A DNA stretch of 64,000 bases from Acanthosepion lycidas (lineage: Eukaryota > Mollusca > Cephalopoda > Sepiida > Sepiidae): NCBI GenBank assembly GCA_963932145.1, contig OZ010571.1, forward strand, positions 118,442,621-118,506,620, in the 5' to 3' direction. This document shows positions 48,815 to 60,844 of this stretch, piece by piece. The notes beneath the pieces were generated by a model. That model had not been told where the DNA came from. It searched no databases and saw nothing but the letters and a program-made list of their open reading frames with translations. Made by a program: the position numbers and the translations under genes. How positions within the stretch are numbered: position 1 is the first letter of the stretch; each line of letters opens with the position of its first letter.

Positions 48815-49505
48815 GTTGAAACTATGCTGGCAGCAGACATAGCAGTAAAACTGTATGATCTATTAGAAAATGTAATAAAGGATAGCGAGAAGAAAAGACT
48901 ATGCATCAGTTATGAGAAGACAGTATGCATGGCTGCCAGTAAGAAGTCATATTTCAAAATGTGAGCTATGAATTGGTTATGTCAAAATGAAAACTAATTT
49001 TAAAAATCTGGTAAGGCTTTTAATAGATGATGAAAAATGTGACACTGAAATCGGAAGATGCATTGAAGTAGACAAAGATGGCTTCCATAAACAAAACAAT
49101 GCATTATTTTTATTAGAAACAAAGAAAAAGTACTGAACAGATATGTATGATCGGTCCTCCAATATGGCAGTGATTTATGTACAAGTAATGACTTGAGACA
49201 ACGGACATATGAATGTATAAAATGATGCGTATAATAATATGGGCGGATATTTAAGTAACAAGAAAGGTTTAATGAAAATGGAAATCAAATGTACAATTAT
49301 GCATAAAATGTGAAAGAGACAGTTGATGGTTAAAGTACGCTTAATGAGCAAAGAAACGTCTAGAGAATTTAATTTTCGAAAGACATACTTTGGGCAAGTG
49401 ACAGGGGAAACAATTAAAGTAGATAAGGTGAGTGAAAGAAGATATTGCGGTTGGCATATAGAAAACAAATATTGAAGGATTAGAGGTTGTGGAAAGCCAT
49501 GACAA
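48815..49505 (+). pseudogene. RTE-like LINE RT C-terminal half
   Basis: Frames give LLENVIKDSEKKRLCI, LVRLLIDDEKCDTEIGRCIE, LETKKKVLNRYV, SVLQYGSDL and FGQVTGETIKVDKVSER, in family order. The 3' end reads TTGTGGAAAGCCATGACAAAG and then runs straight into GAAGAAGAAG. Confidence 0.75.
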
Positions 49506-50000
49506 AGAAGAAGAAGTAGAAGAAGAAGAAAGACAAAGAAGATATCAAAAGAAAGAAAAAGTATTAGAAGAAAAAAGAAGAACGAAAAGAAGGAACGGAT
49601 TAAAGTAAAAACGCAAGAAAAAGAAAGAAGTAAAATAAGAAACTTAAGAAGAAAAAAAAGGAAGAAGACAAAAGAATTAGAAGAAGAAGAAGAAGAAGAA
49701 GAAGAAGAAAAAGAAGAAAGAAAAGAATGAAGAAGATAAAAGAAAAGGAAAGAGGACTGAAGAAGAAAAGAAGAAGAAACAAGAGGACGACGAAGAAGAA
49801 TGAAGAGGAAAACGAAAGAGGAAAAATAAAAAAAGAAGAACAAGAAGAAAAAGAATTAAGAAAAAAGAGGACGAAGAAGAAGAGAGTAAAACGAAAAACA
49901 TTTAAAGAGAGAAGAAGAAGAAGAAAGAAGGAGGAGAAGAAGAAAAGAAGAAGGAGAAGAAGATGAACAACAACAACAACAACAACAACAAAAAGAACAA
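49505..50000. repeat. GAA-rich polypurine tract ending in (CAA)n
   Basis: About 460 bp almost free of pyrimidines on the plus strand, made of diverged GAA units, followed by (ACA)n at about 49966-49993. The long minus-strand frames (Phe/Leu/Ser-rich) and the plus-strand Lys/Glu frame are translations of the repeat. Confidence 0.95.
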
Positions 50001-51110
50001 GAACAACAAGAAATATAGTTATCGCAGTGGAAAGTTTAATCCCCTGATCGAGTTCAAAAATCCCATTTCGTAAGTTGCGTTCATTTATTTCCTTTAAGTA
50101 ATGCATAAAACAATATCTGCTTTAGGGACAGGGTTTAAATAACATAGTAAGCTGTGCTCTCCAGTACCGGGTAGTAACCAATGTATGAGAAGGAAGGCCC
50201 AACGACGTAATGACAGCTCAGACATTTTCAAGAAATGGAAGCTGTGGTGATTTATGATTATTTATATTCTGTAAGGGCCTTGTGAGACACAAGAAACAAT
50301 AATTTGCCTTCTTTATGGGGAAGTTATTGTTAATGATAGAAGTTGCCAAACGTACTTGGAATTCCCCGCTGACTTTTAACCGCTAGCTATTATATCAAAT
50401 ACTTAGTTTAAAATACGCAAAGCTAATCGTTATTGAGAAAAAATACGTAATGATTGTTCAAATGAATCATTAACTTTATTTTAGCAATTTTCTTACACCA
50501 TACTTTTGTTTACATTAATTATGCAAAAGACCACCTACTTTATATTTACTTGTGACAGTGTAGTATATCAGTAGTACATAACTGAAATGAACACTAACAG
50601 TTCCTAATGCTACAGTTCATAGAAAGAACATAAGCTGTAAGTGTTGATATTGGAATAGTGTTTGTTACTATGACATTTCATTGAGGAGCTAATTAAAATC
50701 TGTAGAATTATCTCTCTAACATGAGACTAACAGAAAATCTCCCATTAGTGTTTAACAGAAAACAGGGGTATGCCATTATAATAATGCTATATGATATGAT
50801 TTCTTTGTGGTTAGCAGACAAAGTAGTTGCAGAAGTAGCTGTGATATCTTCATTGATCTGCCTGTATAATTTTTTCAAAATTAAAAGTGGAGGAGGCAAT
50901 TATGATGTTGCCTAAAACCGTGAAAAAAAATATAATGAAACATCTGAAATCTTTTGTTTCAATCAATTAAAATGCAATAAAACTTTTCATTTTTTCTTTT
51001 CTTTTTTTTATAAATGAAAGGCTATTTTGAATTCTCTGGTACATATCCACCAGGTAAGAGCCAAATTATTGTCCTTGTCAGTACATAAATATACTCGATC
51101 TCTCTATTTT
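50001..51110. other. No recognisable feature
   Basis: No supported gene. Short antisense pairs of frames near 50710-50915 cancel out. Confidence 0.4.
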
Positions 51111-51119
51111 TCTATCTCT

Positions 51120-51271
<152 letters not shown>

Positions 51272-52199
51272 GTGTGGATTGCGTCTTGCGCATGTTTTTG
51301 TAATTGCTATTGGTCAATGATGACGTTCTCAGTTTTCGGAACCATTTTCATGTAATTCAAGGAAACATCATTTAAACCATTAATATGAAAGGTTTTATGT
51401 GTCTCCAGCTGTAGTCCAGTGCAACCTGACACTGTGAAGAGTAGAAGGAATTCCATAACAATAGTGATGTCTGTCCAACTTTGAAAAGGTAAACCCTAAT
51501 TAAGCCGTTTAAATAATCTGGCGTTGGAATACAGGATGGAAGCCTGTTGTAGTTATGTGTGGTAGGTGATAAACAATATATTTCGCTTTTGCACCACCTT
51601 TGCAGGCATAATACTCATGTCCGTAAACATGGACCTGTAGAACTATCAGAAAATCTGATACAGCTAATACCTAATAGGAATGGCAAGGCATAGATAAATA
51701 CTAAGGAACTAAAATACAAAAACAAGGATCACGAATACCAGAAATCATTTCGCATCACCCGTCATGTGAATGACAAAGAGGCGCGTTCCACTGTTGTCCC
51801 GACATCGGAGCGGTGTCCAGAAAAATCAACTACGTGGTCACCAAACAAATCTTCTTGCATGGATAAATTCTACATTTCCTTCAAACTTCAATGTTCTCAC
51901 ACTTAAAACTCTAAGTCAAATGAAAGGACACGTCTCATCTGCCATTGACCTGAATGTCAAAGTCATCTGTAATCAGAGTCATCCAATCCTGGTTTCAAAC
52001 ACAAAAACAATGAGTCAAGAAAGTCTGGGGCTTCAAATCAGCTTCGGAGTGGATAAATTCCAGAGATATTACCATTAGCGGTGTTAGCATATTACTCAGT
52101 CACCTAGCTCATAAAGCGGCCATGTAAATTAGAGAAATTAAACTCAGAAGAATTATAGTTAGCCACAAAGTCAACCATACAATAAGTATTATCTCTATT
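51272..52199. other. Possible 5' continuation of the downstream LINE
   Basis: Blocks such as 51700-52080 look like decayed coding DNA in several plus-strand frames, but I could not assign motifs. Confidence 0.3.
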
Positions 52200-53504
52200 C
52201 AACAACAAACTCTTGCGACGATGAAAAGTTGACACATTTTTATCAATGGCTTTTCTCTCTTGTCAGACAAGTAGCAAACCATAACGTCCTGGCTATTGCT
52301 ACGGATATTAATGCTGAGTTTAGTGTCAGTGATATACACAAATTTGCATCTAATGAGTCCTACAACAGAAATGGAATTACTCTCGAAGCCTTTTATTATA
52401 TAATATTGTATACATAACCTCCAATATAAGATCACGAAAGAATAGATATTCAGCCAGGCCAAGGGTACTGTGAAACAACTGGATCACATTCTGATAAACA
52501 GCAAGTGGAAGAATTGTGCAATGATTTGCCAAAACTTCAACACATTTGAAGGAGGATCTTCCGACCTTCGTATTGTCTCTTCCAGCATCCGACTTAGTCT
52601 TAGAGCAAATACGAAAAAGTAGCCTGCGTTCAAATCGTATGACGGGACCATTCTAACAACAAACAGTATCACAAGACCTGTATACAATTGCTGTCAGGAA
52701 TAACTTTGAACCACTACAAGACAATGTCAAAGAACCATCTCCTAATACAACCTTACAACATATAATAAGTTTGTTACTTCCCATGGAAAGGAGGCATCAG
52801 ATGCCATAAATTTAAAACCTAAACATCAGCAACACAACAGTTCGGAATCAAAAGGCATTGATTCACAAAGGGTTAATATGAAAGAAAAAGAGGCCATAAG
52901 AAATTCCAATCCAACCCGTTAATTTGTCCAAATCTTCAATATAGCTTTACCTCAACTCAAGAACTACCAAGAAAGGATTCAGGCCATCAAATCTGCTGCT
53001 GCCAACAAACAATCTGCTCTTGCTTTGAAAACTCTCAACGTGATTACTAGCAAAATATAAATAATTCAAAGTTAGATGAAATGAGTCAGGCTGAAACGTG
53101 AATAAATGTCAAGAATATGTTAAATGTCTCTTAGGAAATGCACTTGATATTTTACATACTGAGCTCGATCAGATAATTGAACTTCCTCTTGACATTAAAC
53201 AAGGAAATATTGCAGATGCAAAAATTGTAACAATTTTAAGACCTCCAAAAATAAGAAAGCAGCAGGACTTGATGAAATATTTCCAGGAGTTATTAAGACT
53301 ATTGGAAACATCGTTATTCTAATCCAATACTGTAACGTCACATATAAAGATGTCATAGGAAAACCGACAAAAGGTTGCATGCTACTCTTCCCAGAGAACG
53401 GAGATCTAGGATCGACAGAAAATCTATAGAGAATTCACATTCACCTCTATTGCATCAAACATTTGATTATCAACAGAATACTGTTGGAAGTAGTGAAGGT
53501 GCTG

Positions 53505-54015
53505 TAGTGACCAAAGCTCCGTCGGGATGATTTCTAAACATTTTAATTATTAGATTTATTAATGTTTGATGTACAAGCATGCGAACTGAAAAGGTAGGAC
53601 AGAGTCGTGTCCCTTTGATTTGGTAATAGTTGTACCGGAGTTCATATTAAGAAGAAGTAATATTGAACTTGTAATTTAGAAGAATAAAGTTTGGAATTGT
53701 GAGTTCTAAAATTGGTAAAAGTTCAGGAGTGATTTCAGAGGTTGGTGAATGTTGGTAATTATCTTTAACGTCTGGTCAGCAATGACTAAGACGGGAGTTA
53801 CTGATGGTTACATCTTGGCACTTGGTAACTACTACTCAAAAAGTGCACACGTGTTCGGTTTATATAATGGCCGTGTTCCACGTGAAAGGATCACAGCATA
53901 TGAGCGGGAAAATAGATTGGTCGCGTGCAGGTGGTTTGATTGGTCGAAACTGACCAATCAGCAAGCAAGATTAGAGGTGATTTACCAATGAATACTTGTT
54001 ATATTTATGTGAAAG
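53505..54015. mobile_element. Unclassified ~0.5-kb repeat inserted in the LINE
   Basis: The LINE reading stops after NRILLEVVKVL at about 53505 and resumes in the next RT segment at about 54020. The second half (53755-54000) is homologous to 59165-59400: TTTAACRTCTG, GACTAAGACGGGA, TTACATCTT, CCACGTGA and TTGRTYGGTCGMG motifs in the same order. It contains GGTTTATATAATGG, a possible TATA context. It could be a solo LTR or a promoter-bearing non-autonomous element. Confidence 0.55.
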
Positions 54016-54509
54016 TAGGATTTTAGTTACCAGATAGGAAGAGTGCATTTCCTAAAAAGAGATAAGGCTGGTTTGTTGTGGAAGACTCCACAGTGATTTG
54101 AAAAAATCATAATTCGACAGAATATTGGGGGCGTCAGGGCAAAGAATCTACAGGCCGACTTAGATGGCTCTAAAACCATATTTTCTGTACATAATGAGGA
54201 AAGGGAAAAGATCCGTGTGGTATATGACATACTATACAAAAATGCCAGATATTTGGTTATAACCACTGAGACACACTAAATACTTCGATATCAAAACCGG
54301 AATCATTCAGGGTGATATCCTTACACATTTTCTCTTTGTTATATCCCTACGTATTGATAAATTCTCTCAACAATCATCATCAGTTAGGTTTTACTTTATT
54401 ACCAATATTCTTAAGTCGAGATCCTTCAAAGGCTTTTACAGATGTTGACTATGCACATGACTATGCTCTCACTCCAGACACAAGAAAAGATTTTCCAAAC
54501 GTAGCTTAG

Positions 54510-54640
54510 ATGTGGGATAAGGCCGAAAGCATGGGGCATCCAGTGAGGTTCAAACTCACTTTTCAGTAGTAACTGACATAGCAAGACAAGCTTGTTAACC
54601 ATTACACCACGCCGAGATGCCCCTGCTGACACAAGTACCA
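54510..54640 (-). mobile_element. tRNA-derived SINE inserted in the LINE
   Basis: On the minus strand, GGGGCATC (5') and GATGCCCC (3') form an acceptor-like stem around box A TGGTGTAATGG (54609-54599, perfect) and a T-arm GTGAG-TTTGAAC-CTCAC. Box B is one mismatch off (54555-54547). A TTTCGGCCTTATCCCACAT tail follows, related to the motif at 13964 and 61918. The total length of the tRNA-like part, about 90 nt, and an extra TG before the acceptor strand argue against a functional tRNA. Confidence 0.65.
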
Positions 54641-55500
54641 ATGTCAGAGTTTTTCAGATCATCTAGAAAATTCTGGCAACGAGGCTTTACCTCAAACTAA
54701 TGATTCCAAAGCTGAATTCATAGTGAATCAATAAAATATGTCGAATCTTTTTCATACCGAGTAAGCGAGATAAGTTCTACTGACACTTGGCATAGATAAA
54801 GCCTGTCATCCTTGAAGAAAATGGAAGTAATCTGGAAATCTGATCTACCAGACAACCTCAATTAGAGATTCATTCGAGCCACTGTACAGGCGATGTTATT
54901 TTATAGTATCATTGCCTGGACATTAACTAAAACTATAGTGTCTAAGGTTGATGGAACGTACACTCGAATGAAGAGAAATACACGACATATCTTCGAGACA
55001 ACATCCAAATAAATCTTAGCTCTATGAATACTTCCCTGATAATTCTACAATTTTGCACAAACGCAGAATGCGTTTTGGTAGACGATGCTGGCGATCAAAA
55101 CAAGAGTCCGCGTGTGATCTACTGCACTGGATATCTATCAGATGAAGCAGAAAGGGTTGGTCGCCAAGCAACCGCATACATTAACACACTAGGTTATGAC
55201 ACATTGTGTTAACCTAATGTTCTTTCGACCTTGGTGCAGGACAGGGATATTTGGCGAGATAGACATATGAATTTCCGATCGAACTCAACGAAATAATAAT
55301 ATAATACTAAAAATAATTTATTTAATGCTAGGTTCTTTATCTCGTGCTACTATACCTTCCAGAATATAAGACGCAGTTCAGAGAAAGATACAAAAATATT
55401 TCATATTTACCGATTATAAAAAACAGTTAAATCGGATACTTAAAAAATGTTAAGGCATTGTATAGACAAAACTTATATATCGTTTAACCAAACATATTTG

Positions 55501-55520
55501 ACACACACACACACGCACAC

Positions 55521-55597
<77 letters not shown>

Positions 55598-55660
55598 GCT
55601 TTGTGTCTTCTGTATGTATGTATGTATGTGTTTTTGTGTGCATGTATGTATGTATGTATG
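55501..55660. repeat. (CA)n, (AT)n and (GTAT)n
   Basis: CA at 55501-55519, AT at 55525-55594 and GTAT-type repeats at 55612-55662. Confidence 0.96.
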
Positions 55661-55913
55661 TAATGAATGCGTTTGTCTCCAATGGTCTCTTTCGACTTCA
55701 GCGTGAATTAATAACTATGCCCACATAAATTTATATTTAGACAGGTGGCAGGAAATATATTGGCAGGTAAATTGTATCTATATTTCTGGATAGAATTTTA
55801 TGCAGATGTTTTTTGAAACACATCTATATTCGAGGTGCATAGAAAAGTTATCAACACTACCAAGAAGTGATTTAAGAAAACATTTTTCTTTTCAAATTTA
55901 GGAAGTAGGACAG

Positions 55914-55915
<2 letters not shown>

Positions 55916-55982
<67 letters not shown>
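55916..55982. repeat. (AT)n at the 3' end of hammerhead repeat copy D
   Basis: Perfect AT array adjoining the repeat terminus. Confidence 0.97.
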
Positions 55983-55986
<4 letters not shown>

Positions 55987-56215
55987 AATTGATGTATATG
56001 AAATACATTGCAATAACCAACACATACTATACTTAATAGAGTGCTCAATACACTGTAGACCAAATGTAATCATTTATTCAAAAATTCTAACATAAAAATA
56101 TAAAATCACTAAAATTAGCTATTTTTTTCAACACTTGTTATCTTCGCAAGTGATGGAGTTGAATGCAGAATAAACGGTGTGAAAAAGTTCAAATCAATAA
56201 GTCGTTTGAATCATC
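55983..56215 (-). mobile_element. Hammerhead-bearing repeat, copy D
   Basis: Minus-strand copy with the same 3' extension (ATTGAGCACTC...TTGGTTATTG) as copy A, and again an AT array at its 3' end. Its upstream half is missing beyond about 56215. Confidence 0.7.
56105..56154 (-). ncRNA. Type I hammerhead ribozyme-like RNA, copy D
   Basis: Minus strand: ATCAC (56154-56150) pairs perfectly with GTGAT (56109-56105). Core TTGCGAA (56149-56143) has U3 and A8, with A6 changed to C. Stem II is weak (4 bp). GAAA is at 56129-56126, stem III is about 4 bp, and U16.1-A17 are present. Probably inactive because of A6C. Confidence 0.6.
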
Positions 56216-56536
56216 TTATTAATTGTAATTCACAATCACACACGCACACACGCTCAAACACACACACAATATATATATTTTTTCGTCTCGGATGCTACCT
56301 GAATTTTACCAAAAACAAAATAATTTCTATGCTTGAAGATGACTGAATGTACAATCGAAAGTACTTTTGTAGTTAAGAAAAAACATATACAGCTTATAAT
56401 TTAAAAAAAAAACAAGTATCCTAACATTCACCGTGTGATTAGTAGGTTCATGTATCTAAGATTTTGTTAGCGAAGGTTTCCCGCCATTTTATATGATTAA
56501 CTTTACTAATTTACTTTTTGTATGAATGATTCATTG

Positions 56537-56537
<1 letters not shown>

Positions 56538-56625
<88 letters not shown>
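56538..56625. repeat. (AT)n
   Basis: Perfect AT array of about 87 bp. Confidence 0.97.
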
Positions 56626-56626
<1 letters not shown>

Positions 56627-57089
56627 TAAATAATCAGAAATATAGATAAATATATTTTTAGAAAGATGTCTAGTTGGTTTTTAGATTTATCAACAAATAT
56701 TGTGGAATCACAATCCATGCAATTTGCCGAAGTAAAAAGCACGATTTAGGCGCGGCCTTTCATCTATGACAATATACTTAGAAATGATATTAGCCAAGGT
56801 AATTTTAAAAATATTAATTTAAATATTTTCTAACATCTGTAATGAACATATTTAAATACCAAACTAAGTTTATTTGAAGTAGAATTTTTTGGAGTCAAAT
56901 TAATGTACGATAAGACAACGAAAGGTATAGTTAATATTCATGATTCGCATAATCACATTGCAATGGATTATATATTAATAATGGATTAATGAGTGTTTTT
57001 AAAACTTCCAACGTGATCAAACTGGCTGCATGCGTAAAAACAGTATTTCAGTAAATACATAAAATAGAAATAGCCTAAGTCAAGCATGT
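56626..57089. other. No recognisable feature
   Basis: AT-rich DNA. Confidence 0.4.
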
Positions 57090-57345
57090 CTACCCAGCCG
57101 ACATATTTAGCCCCTAGAGTAAGGCTATCTTGAGTGCATTAGAAGTCCTTCCAGGATTCATTATGGGAAACCATTATCACAACAATATATGCTGATGACA
57201 CCGTGCTAATAGCAGACTCAGAAAATATCAAGCAAGTATGAAAACATAAATTTTGTCAGAGGACGGAAAATGTGACAGTGAAAACCGAAGGCACAGTTGA
57301 TAGCAAACAGTAACTTTCAAAAGCTAAATAATTTCTTTGTTCACT
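57090..57345 (+). pseudogene. RTE-like LINE fragment with intact YADD
   Basis: The frame gives VLPGFIMGNHYHNNIYADDT then VLIADSENIKQV (57188-57230). An internal deletion of about 100 codons brings SEDGKCDSENRRH next. The catalytic box is intact, but the element is a small remnant. Confidence 0.75.
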
Positions 57346-58079
57346 ATTTTCTACCATATGATGATATTCATACACAAATCTTCACTGGATAATCGACTGA
57401 AACATCTGCTATATTTTCAGCCAGAAATAATTAAAAAAAAAAACACATTGGCTGTTTCTTCTGAGCTTTTTATTTTTTACTCAAATGTTGTTATCTATAA
57501 TAACGAACTTAAAACTTATGATCATGCGGATAGAAAACGTAGCAGTATTTCCTCTTTTTTAAATTGAACAATTCCAGAGATTTCGTATTTGGATAGATGT
57601 CATATACCGTCATTTAAATAAAATATGAAGATATATTTATGTCTCTATTTTGAACTGCTCTTCGTTATAGCATATTCCATTGATGAGATGTAAATTCTAC
57701 TTGATCAGCATCTTCGAATGAAGCACTACTTCGTGAGGTGTATTGTGAGAGGATCTTTCCTGATCACTAGAATATTAACCTGTTCAACTCTAGAATCAAC
57801 CATTGTCTTCCCCAAATATCCACATAAACGAAGCTTCTTACTTTGTAAGCCTCTACATAGTATAAAGCTTAGAACTTTTACAGAGTGAAAATCGTTTTAA
57901 GAAATGATTAAACATTTCACGTGGAAAATCGGTAATTTGTCTTGTTTCTTATGCGAAATAAATATGGCCACAGAAAACTTTGAAGAATATGTCGCAATAT
58001 ATTCTTATATGGTCTCATGCTTTTCGTCCGTGTGTTCGTATAAATTATAATATATATTTTACTATATACACTATTTCCC
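57346..58079. other. No recognisable feature
   Basis: A 76-codon plus-strand frame at 57337-57567 lacks motifs. Confidence 0.4.
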
Positions 58080-58215
58080 TCATTCAGTTTGTTGTATTAA
58101 TCTTTATTGCAACGGCGGAAATGTCCTGAATATGGTAATAAAGATGAGGACACTAGTCCGAATGATGCAAATATTTACAATAACTAATCTCAGAAATATA
58201 TACTGATATATTTTG
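58080..58215 (+). mobile_element. Degenerate Penelope terminal fragment
   Basis: CAACGGCGGAAATGTCCTGA, AATAAAGATGAGGACA, TAGTCCGAATGATG and AATCTCAGAAATATA follow the order of the terminal tail at 4450-4545. The CTGAAGA segment is missing. Confidence 0.55.
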
Positions 58216-58439
58216 CTGTCTTTATTCCTTTAACATGTATATATACTGCCTGGGCTGATGAAAATAAAACAGGTGATTCGAAATAGTAGGTGTGGCTATA
58301 AATATAATCTAAAGTGCTCATATATTCGACAATGGAAAATGGCATCAACAAAACCAGAAAGGTTCAATTCAATGTTTTACACCAATTGATGCGACATATT
58401 TTTCTGAGGCAACTTCTGAGATGATGAATAATATATTTT

Positions 58440-58495
58440 GTTCATCTTGATTGTTGGAATCAAAGTTTCGACCAGTGTATATTTTACCTTCTTCA
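58440..58495 (-). other. Hammerhead-like core with stem III hairpin
   Basis: The minus strand reads CTGAAGAAGG, a spacer lacking a good stem II, CGAAAC, then a perfect TTGATT/AATCAA hairpin and AGATGA. It resembles the Penelope terminal motif but belongs to another family. No stem I partner was found. Confidence 0.35.
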
Positions 58496-59109
58496 GGTGT
58501 GTACAGCTGTGTTCCTTTAACTCAAGAATTTTTAACTGAACCGTTTATGGAAGCTAATAAATTTATTTCTCAGTATAAGAGAAAATATCTCTGAATCTTT
58601 TCCCTATATGAATATTCTTCGTCACGTCGCCAATTTAAACACGAGCATTATTTTCTGTAGTTTTCCAACTTTAGAAATCAGATTTTATTTAAAAACTACA
58701 GTGTTATGTGACTTGTTCAGTTTGTAGTGGTCTAATTATTGCTGTCGCCCCGTTTTAGACGTATGAGGTCACTAGAATGTAGTGAATTAGTAATAAGAAT
58801 GGATAATTGTAGATGTTTGTTTACGGCTGCGTGAATAGCGTGACCACACAATTTATATTAAACGTAAAATACCACTAAGCATGAAATACAAGAAGGAACC
58901 AAATGGTTTTAAAACATAACATTAGTATATGTGTGTTGATGTACATGCGTAGAAGTTAATTATCTTTTGGTGTTATGTCTCTTAGACTGGGGATATTTTT
59001 ATCTGTACTCTTAAAAGTTGAATTAATTATAAATAAGGAATGCTGAATAAACTGTACTTTTAGAAGAATATTTCAAAGAGAAAAGTTATTGTTGCATGTT
59101 TTGAAATGT

Positions 59110-59400
59110 TCTGCATGTTAATAATGTGGATTGGAAAACTTCGTACGTACGTACATGCGGGAATATGCTTTTAACATCTGACCACCAATGGTCGAGACGA
59201 GAATCCTAAAGATCACATCTTCTCAGGCGAATGAAGAAAGGAGAGAGAGAGAGAGAAAGCAAGATTGTGTCTGCTATTTTACATAATGTAACCACGTGAC
59301 AGAATCACAACAAATGACGGCAGACTTGACTTGGTCACGCGCTGGAAAAATATTTGTACGTGGGCGGATTGCAACGCCCACTTGTGTGTTTATTGACCAA
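59110..59400. repeat. Second copy of the unclassified 0.5-kb repeat
   Basis: 59165-59400 aligns by eye with 53755-54000. It includes CCACGTGA, a (GA)n run and a perfect GTGGGCG/CGCCCAC hairpin at 59360-59381. Confidence 0.5.
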
Positions 59401-60450
59401 TTATAAGCTGATATTTCCTGAAAATATTTACTAAGACGAGCAGGCTCTCTGATTCACATTTGTGCAGAAAAATGTACACAATTCAACATTTATAAGAAAG
59501 TGCTAGTTGGATACTACAAGTTATTGTTGATTTTACAATCATCGCGTTTTAAATCGAGCCTGATTTAAACTGCTGAAAAAATATAATTCTTACATATTTT
59601 ACCCACCAGAAAAATTTTACATTAAATATTAATTTTCATAAATTTCTACTTAGTGAAATTATCGGATCGCGAAATTAAGGATTATATTAAGGTAAGCATA
59701 AGTTTAACGACGATAAAATATCTACATTAAAAATTATTTAAAAGATATTTTCTCGTAAAACTAAACACCATTTCTTTAGCATGTCAAATAAGTGAAGAAA
59801 ATTTGATTTAAAAATTATTAGAAAACATATTTTTTGCTCATTAAATATTGTTCCAAAACACAATTAGCGTAAATCATATTTGGCCTGATTTCAGTCAGTT
59901 AATTAACGCAAAACTTGCAAACTGTTACATTTAAAATGAATTATATCTTACTGATTATTATTTTTTGCGTTAGTTTCTTTGATTTTTTCTTGCTCTTTGT
60001 TAAAGCAATCAATTATCTGGTTATTATAATAATTAACGAGGCTCCAGGCTGCAAATAAAGAGGCAATTCTCGTGAAAAAAAATCTGAGGTATGGAACTCA
60101 TGAAAATTGAAAACAAAGAATGTTTTAAAAAGTATGTAAAACTTGCCCGTTTGAGATTCAGAATTGTCGTTAATTAATATTTCTTCATTTCCAAAGAATT
60201 TTATTTTTTATTTTAATTTCTAAAACTCATGTGGTATTTGGCTAAAATTCATTTTATGTTATGCTAAGCGTGATAAATTTATTAAATCTTTTGAAAGATC
60301 TGCGAAATTGTAAAATTAAGATACATTGGGAGGATTCTAGCCGAGGACAAACTTAAGGCTGTTATCCGGATATGACATGAACATAAAATAAGTAATCTTC
60401 ACAAACTAAAGAAATTAAATATATCGGTCAGCATATGATGAAACAAAAAT
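59401..60450. other. No recognisable feature
   Basis: AT-rich DNA. Confidence 0.4.
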
Positions 60451-60454
60451 TAAA

Positions 60455-60457
<3 letters not shown>

Positions 60458-60529
<72 letters not shown>

Positions 60530-60544
60530 CTATCTATGTTGCTA

Positions 60545-60616
<72 letters not shown>

Positions 60617-60710
60617 GTTGGTGCAAAAATAATGATGTAATAATGTCGTTTTTTGACGTTAAAATATACGTCAAAAAACGACATTATTACGTCATTATTT
60701 TTGCACCAAC

Positions 60711-60797
<87 letters not shown>
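60458..60797. repeat. (CT)n, (TATC)n and (AT)n interrupted by a MITE
   Basis: CT at 60458-60511, TATC at 60511-60537, then AT at 60549-60612 and 60715-60797 on either side of the mariner MITE. Confidence 0.97.
60613..60714. mobile_element. Mariner-type MITE, 102 bp, inside an AT array
   Basis: Perfect TTAGGTTGGTGCAAAA terminus and complement, same subfamily as 39575-39664 with a longer centre (GACGTTAAAATATACGTC). Insertion at TA within (AT)n makes the exact target invisible. Confidence 0.92.
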
Positions 60798-60800
<3 letters not shown>

Positions 60801-60844
60801 TCATTAAATAATATAGAGAATTACAGTACAATATATTAAGGCAG

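Larger units (their letters stand above)
52200..55300 (+). mobile_element. APE-type LINE (RTE-like), long but heavily decayed
   Basis: Collinear plus-strand motifs across many frames: endonuclease NHNVLAIATDINAEF (about 52275-52320), TVKQLDHILINSKWKNCA (52475-52520) and SSDLRIVSSSIRLSLRAN (52558-52612). RT: AAGLDEIFPGVIK (53256-53300), KGCMLLFPENGDLGSTENL (53370-53430), YFDIKTGIIQGD (54285-54320) and DVDYAHDYAL (54444-54473). C-terminus: IWKSDLPDN and TYTRM (54830-54980), CWRSKQESACDLL (55087-55125) and DRDIWRDR (55240-55265), with the stop near 55293. YAHD replaces YADD. Two insertions split it at 53505-54015 and 54510-54640. Confidence 0.8.

Noticed and set aside
49175..50106. Long minus-strand frames (222 and 168 codons) rich in Phe, Leu and Ser
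   Set aside because: They translate the GAA-rich polypurine tract and the antisense of a LINE fragment.
54510..54640. Functional tRNA gene
   Set aside because: The extra bases before the acceptor strand, the imperfect anticodon arm and the SINE-type tail indicate a tRNA-derived retroposon.
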